Assembly (NCBI GenBank): GCA_040756655.1
Contig: JBFLYN010000001.1
Coordinates: forward strand, 165,943 to 229,942
Source of the DNA: JBFLYN01 sp040756655
Lineage (GTDB): Bacteria; Bacillota; Sulfobacillia; UBA8153
DNA: 64,000 bases
Reading direction: 5' to 3'
Position numbers and translations under genes: made by a program. The notes below the pieces were generated by a model that saw nothing but the letters and a program-made list of their open reading frames with translations, ran no database searches and was not told where the DNA came from. Every line of letters starts with the position of its first letter. Positions within the stretch are counted from its first letter, which is position 1. Shown here piece by piece: positions 63,579 to 64,000 of the stretch.

Positions 63579-63878
63579 GTGAGGCTGGCTGTTTTTGGCG
63601 CTACCGGCATATCCGGTAGACTGCTGGTGCAACAGGCTCTTGCGCAAGGCCATGAGGTACGGGCATACGCGCGCAACCCTGCCAAGTTAGACACCACCTG
63701 CCCCGGATTGCAGGTGGTCCCCGGCGACATAGAAGACTTGCCCGCCATCAGGCAGGCGCTAGCAGGAGCGGATGCCGTCATCAGCCTCCTGGGCCCAACC
63801 GGCAGGACCAGGGGACATCCGGTGTGTCGCGGGATGATTAACATAATTACGGCGGTGAGACAACACCAGGCGAGGTAA
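63579..63878 (+). pseudogene. NAD(P)-binding SDR-like protein, C-terminally truncated
   Basis: 99 residues from GTG 63579, eight bases after GGGGAGGT. The Rossmann start LAVFGATGISGRLLVQQALAQGH and the later GLQVVPGDIEDLPAIRQALAGADAVISLLGP match the NAD(P)H-binding atypical SDR family (about 200-215 residues). The protein stops after a MINIITAVRQHQAR segment, where normal members continue with the catalytic half. Sequence typical of an insertion element follows at once, so truncation by insertion is likely. Confidence 0.7.
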
Positions 63879-63879
63879 G

Positions 63880-64000
63880 AGTAAAGTAATTGTGGGGAGT
63901 TGACGGAAAAAGAAGGACGAGAAGCCACTGATCCCGTAGGTATTCCTTTGTGGAAGCAATAACCGAGGGAGGGCTTCTCGTTATGGGACAGGTTCGTCGA
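63880..64000 (+). mobile_element. Probable left end of an insertion element, cut by window edge
   Basis: Right behind the broken SDR gene the base composition becomes AT-richer. ACGAGAAGCC (63917..63926) and GGCTTCTCGT (63972..63981) are perfect inverted copies. GAGGGAGGG (63965..63973) is a ribosome site for an ATG at 63983 (MGQVRR and onward, beyond the window). The hairpin would bury the ribosome site, as in elements that keep transposase translation low. Family not determined. Confidence 0.45.

Noticed and set aside
1..64000. CRISPR array, rRNA genes, confident tRNA genes, integrase or plasmid/replication origin
   Set aside because: No regularly spaced direct repeats, no 16S/23S/5S signatures, no foldable tRNA, no integrase and no DnaA-box cluster were seen.

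Overview
This window comes from a GC-rich, Gram-positive, probably endospore-forming member of the Bacillota, closest in gene content and order to Clostridia-type lineages. The evidence is a PolC-type replicase, RNase J, the aspartokinase/DapA, TepA/YlzJ and FtsK neighbourhood, a Spo0E-like phosphatase, a VanW protein, and the classical rpsB-tsf-pyrH-frr-uppS-cdsA-dxr-rseP-ispG-(polC)-rimP-nusA-ylxR-infB-ylxP-rbfA-nrnA-truB-ribF-rpsO-pnp superoperon on the minus strand. Start codons are often TTG or GTG, placed by strong GGAGG-type ribosome binding sites. No rRNA, confident tRNA or CRISPR array is visible. The species cannot be fixed from this sequence.

Layout. 1-2.7 kb: a multiply broken urocanate hydratase gene, a HAD phosphatase and an unknown protein. 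2.8-12.8 kb: cell-wall and surface genes (NlpC/P60 endopeptidase, PEGA protein, PQQ-type beta-propeller, L,D-transpeptidase) mixed with a sirtuin, a Zn/Cd-type P-ATPase, a lactate permease and a corrinoid adenosyltransferase. 12.8-20.4 kb: minus-strand block ftsK, uppP, Na/Pi transporter, ylzJ-like, tepA, RNase J. 20.3-25.2 kb: an accessory island with a membrane-embedded spermidine-synthase-like protein and two radical-SAM proteins that both begin with Tat-like signals. This is the most unusual set of intact genes here. 25.5-27.6 kb: dapA and aspartokinase. 28.2-31.0 kb: a scar built from three transposase remnants (IS4-like, IS66, IS256) and a group IIC intron relic lying directly behind a terminator. 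31.1-33.4 kb: stress protein, small membrane protein, Spo0E-like protein, VanW. 33.4-59.3 kb: endonuclease IV, then the translation, RNA-processing, isoprenoid and envelope superoperon, which includes a PolC without its proofreading exonuclease insert and an mgtC gene with one frameshift. 59.5-60.7 kb: a decayed DDE transposase. 61.2-64 kb: a chemotaxis receptor behind a near-consensus sigma-D promoter, a truncated NAD(P)-binding protein, and the start of what is probably another insertion element.

How the genes work together. The superoperon couples ribosome and translation-factor synthesis (S2, EF-Ts, RRF, IF-2, NusA, RimP, RbfA, S15), RNA turnover (PNPase, NrnA, RNase J), pyrimidine supply (PyrH), lipid carrier and phospholipid synthesis (Dxr, IspG, UppS, CdsA, UppP) and regulated intramembrane proteolysis (RseP). 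Good sigma-A promoters can be read upstream of rpsB, rimP, rpsO, RNase J and the spermidine-synthase-like gene. Statements about families are recalled knowledge. No database search was run.
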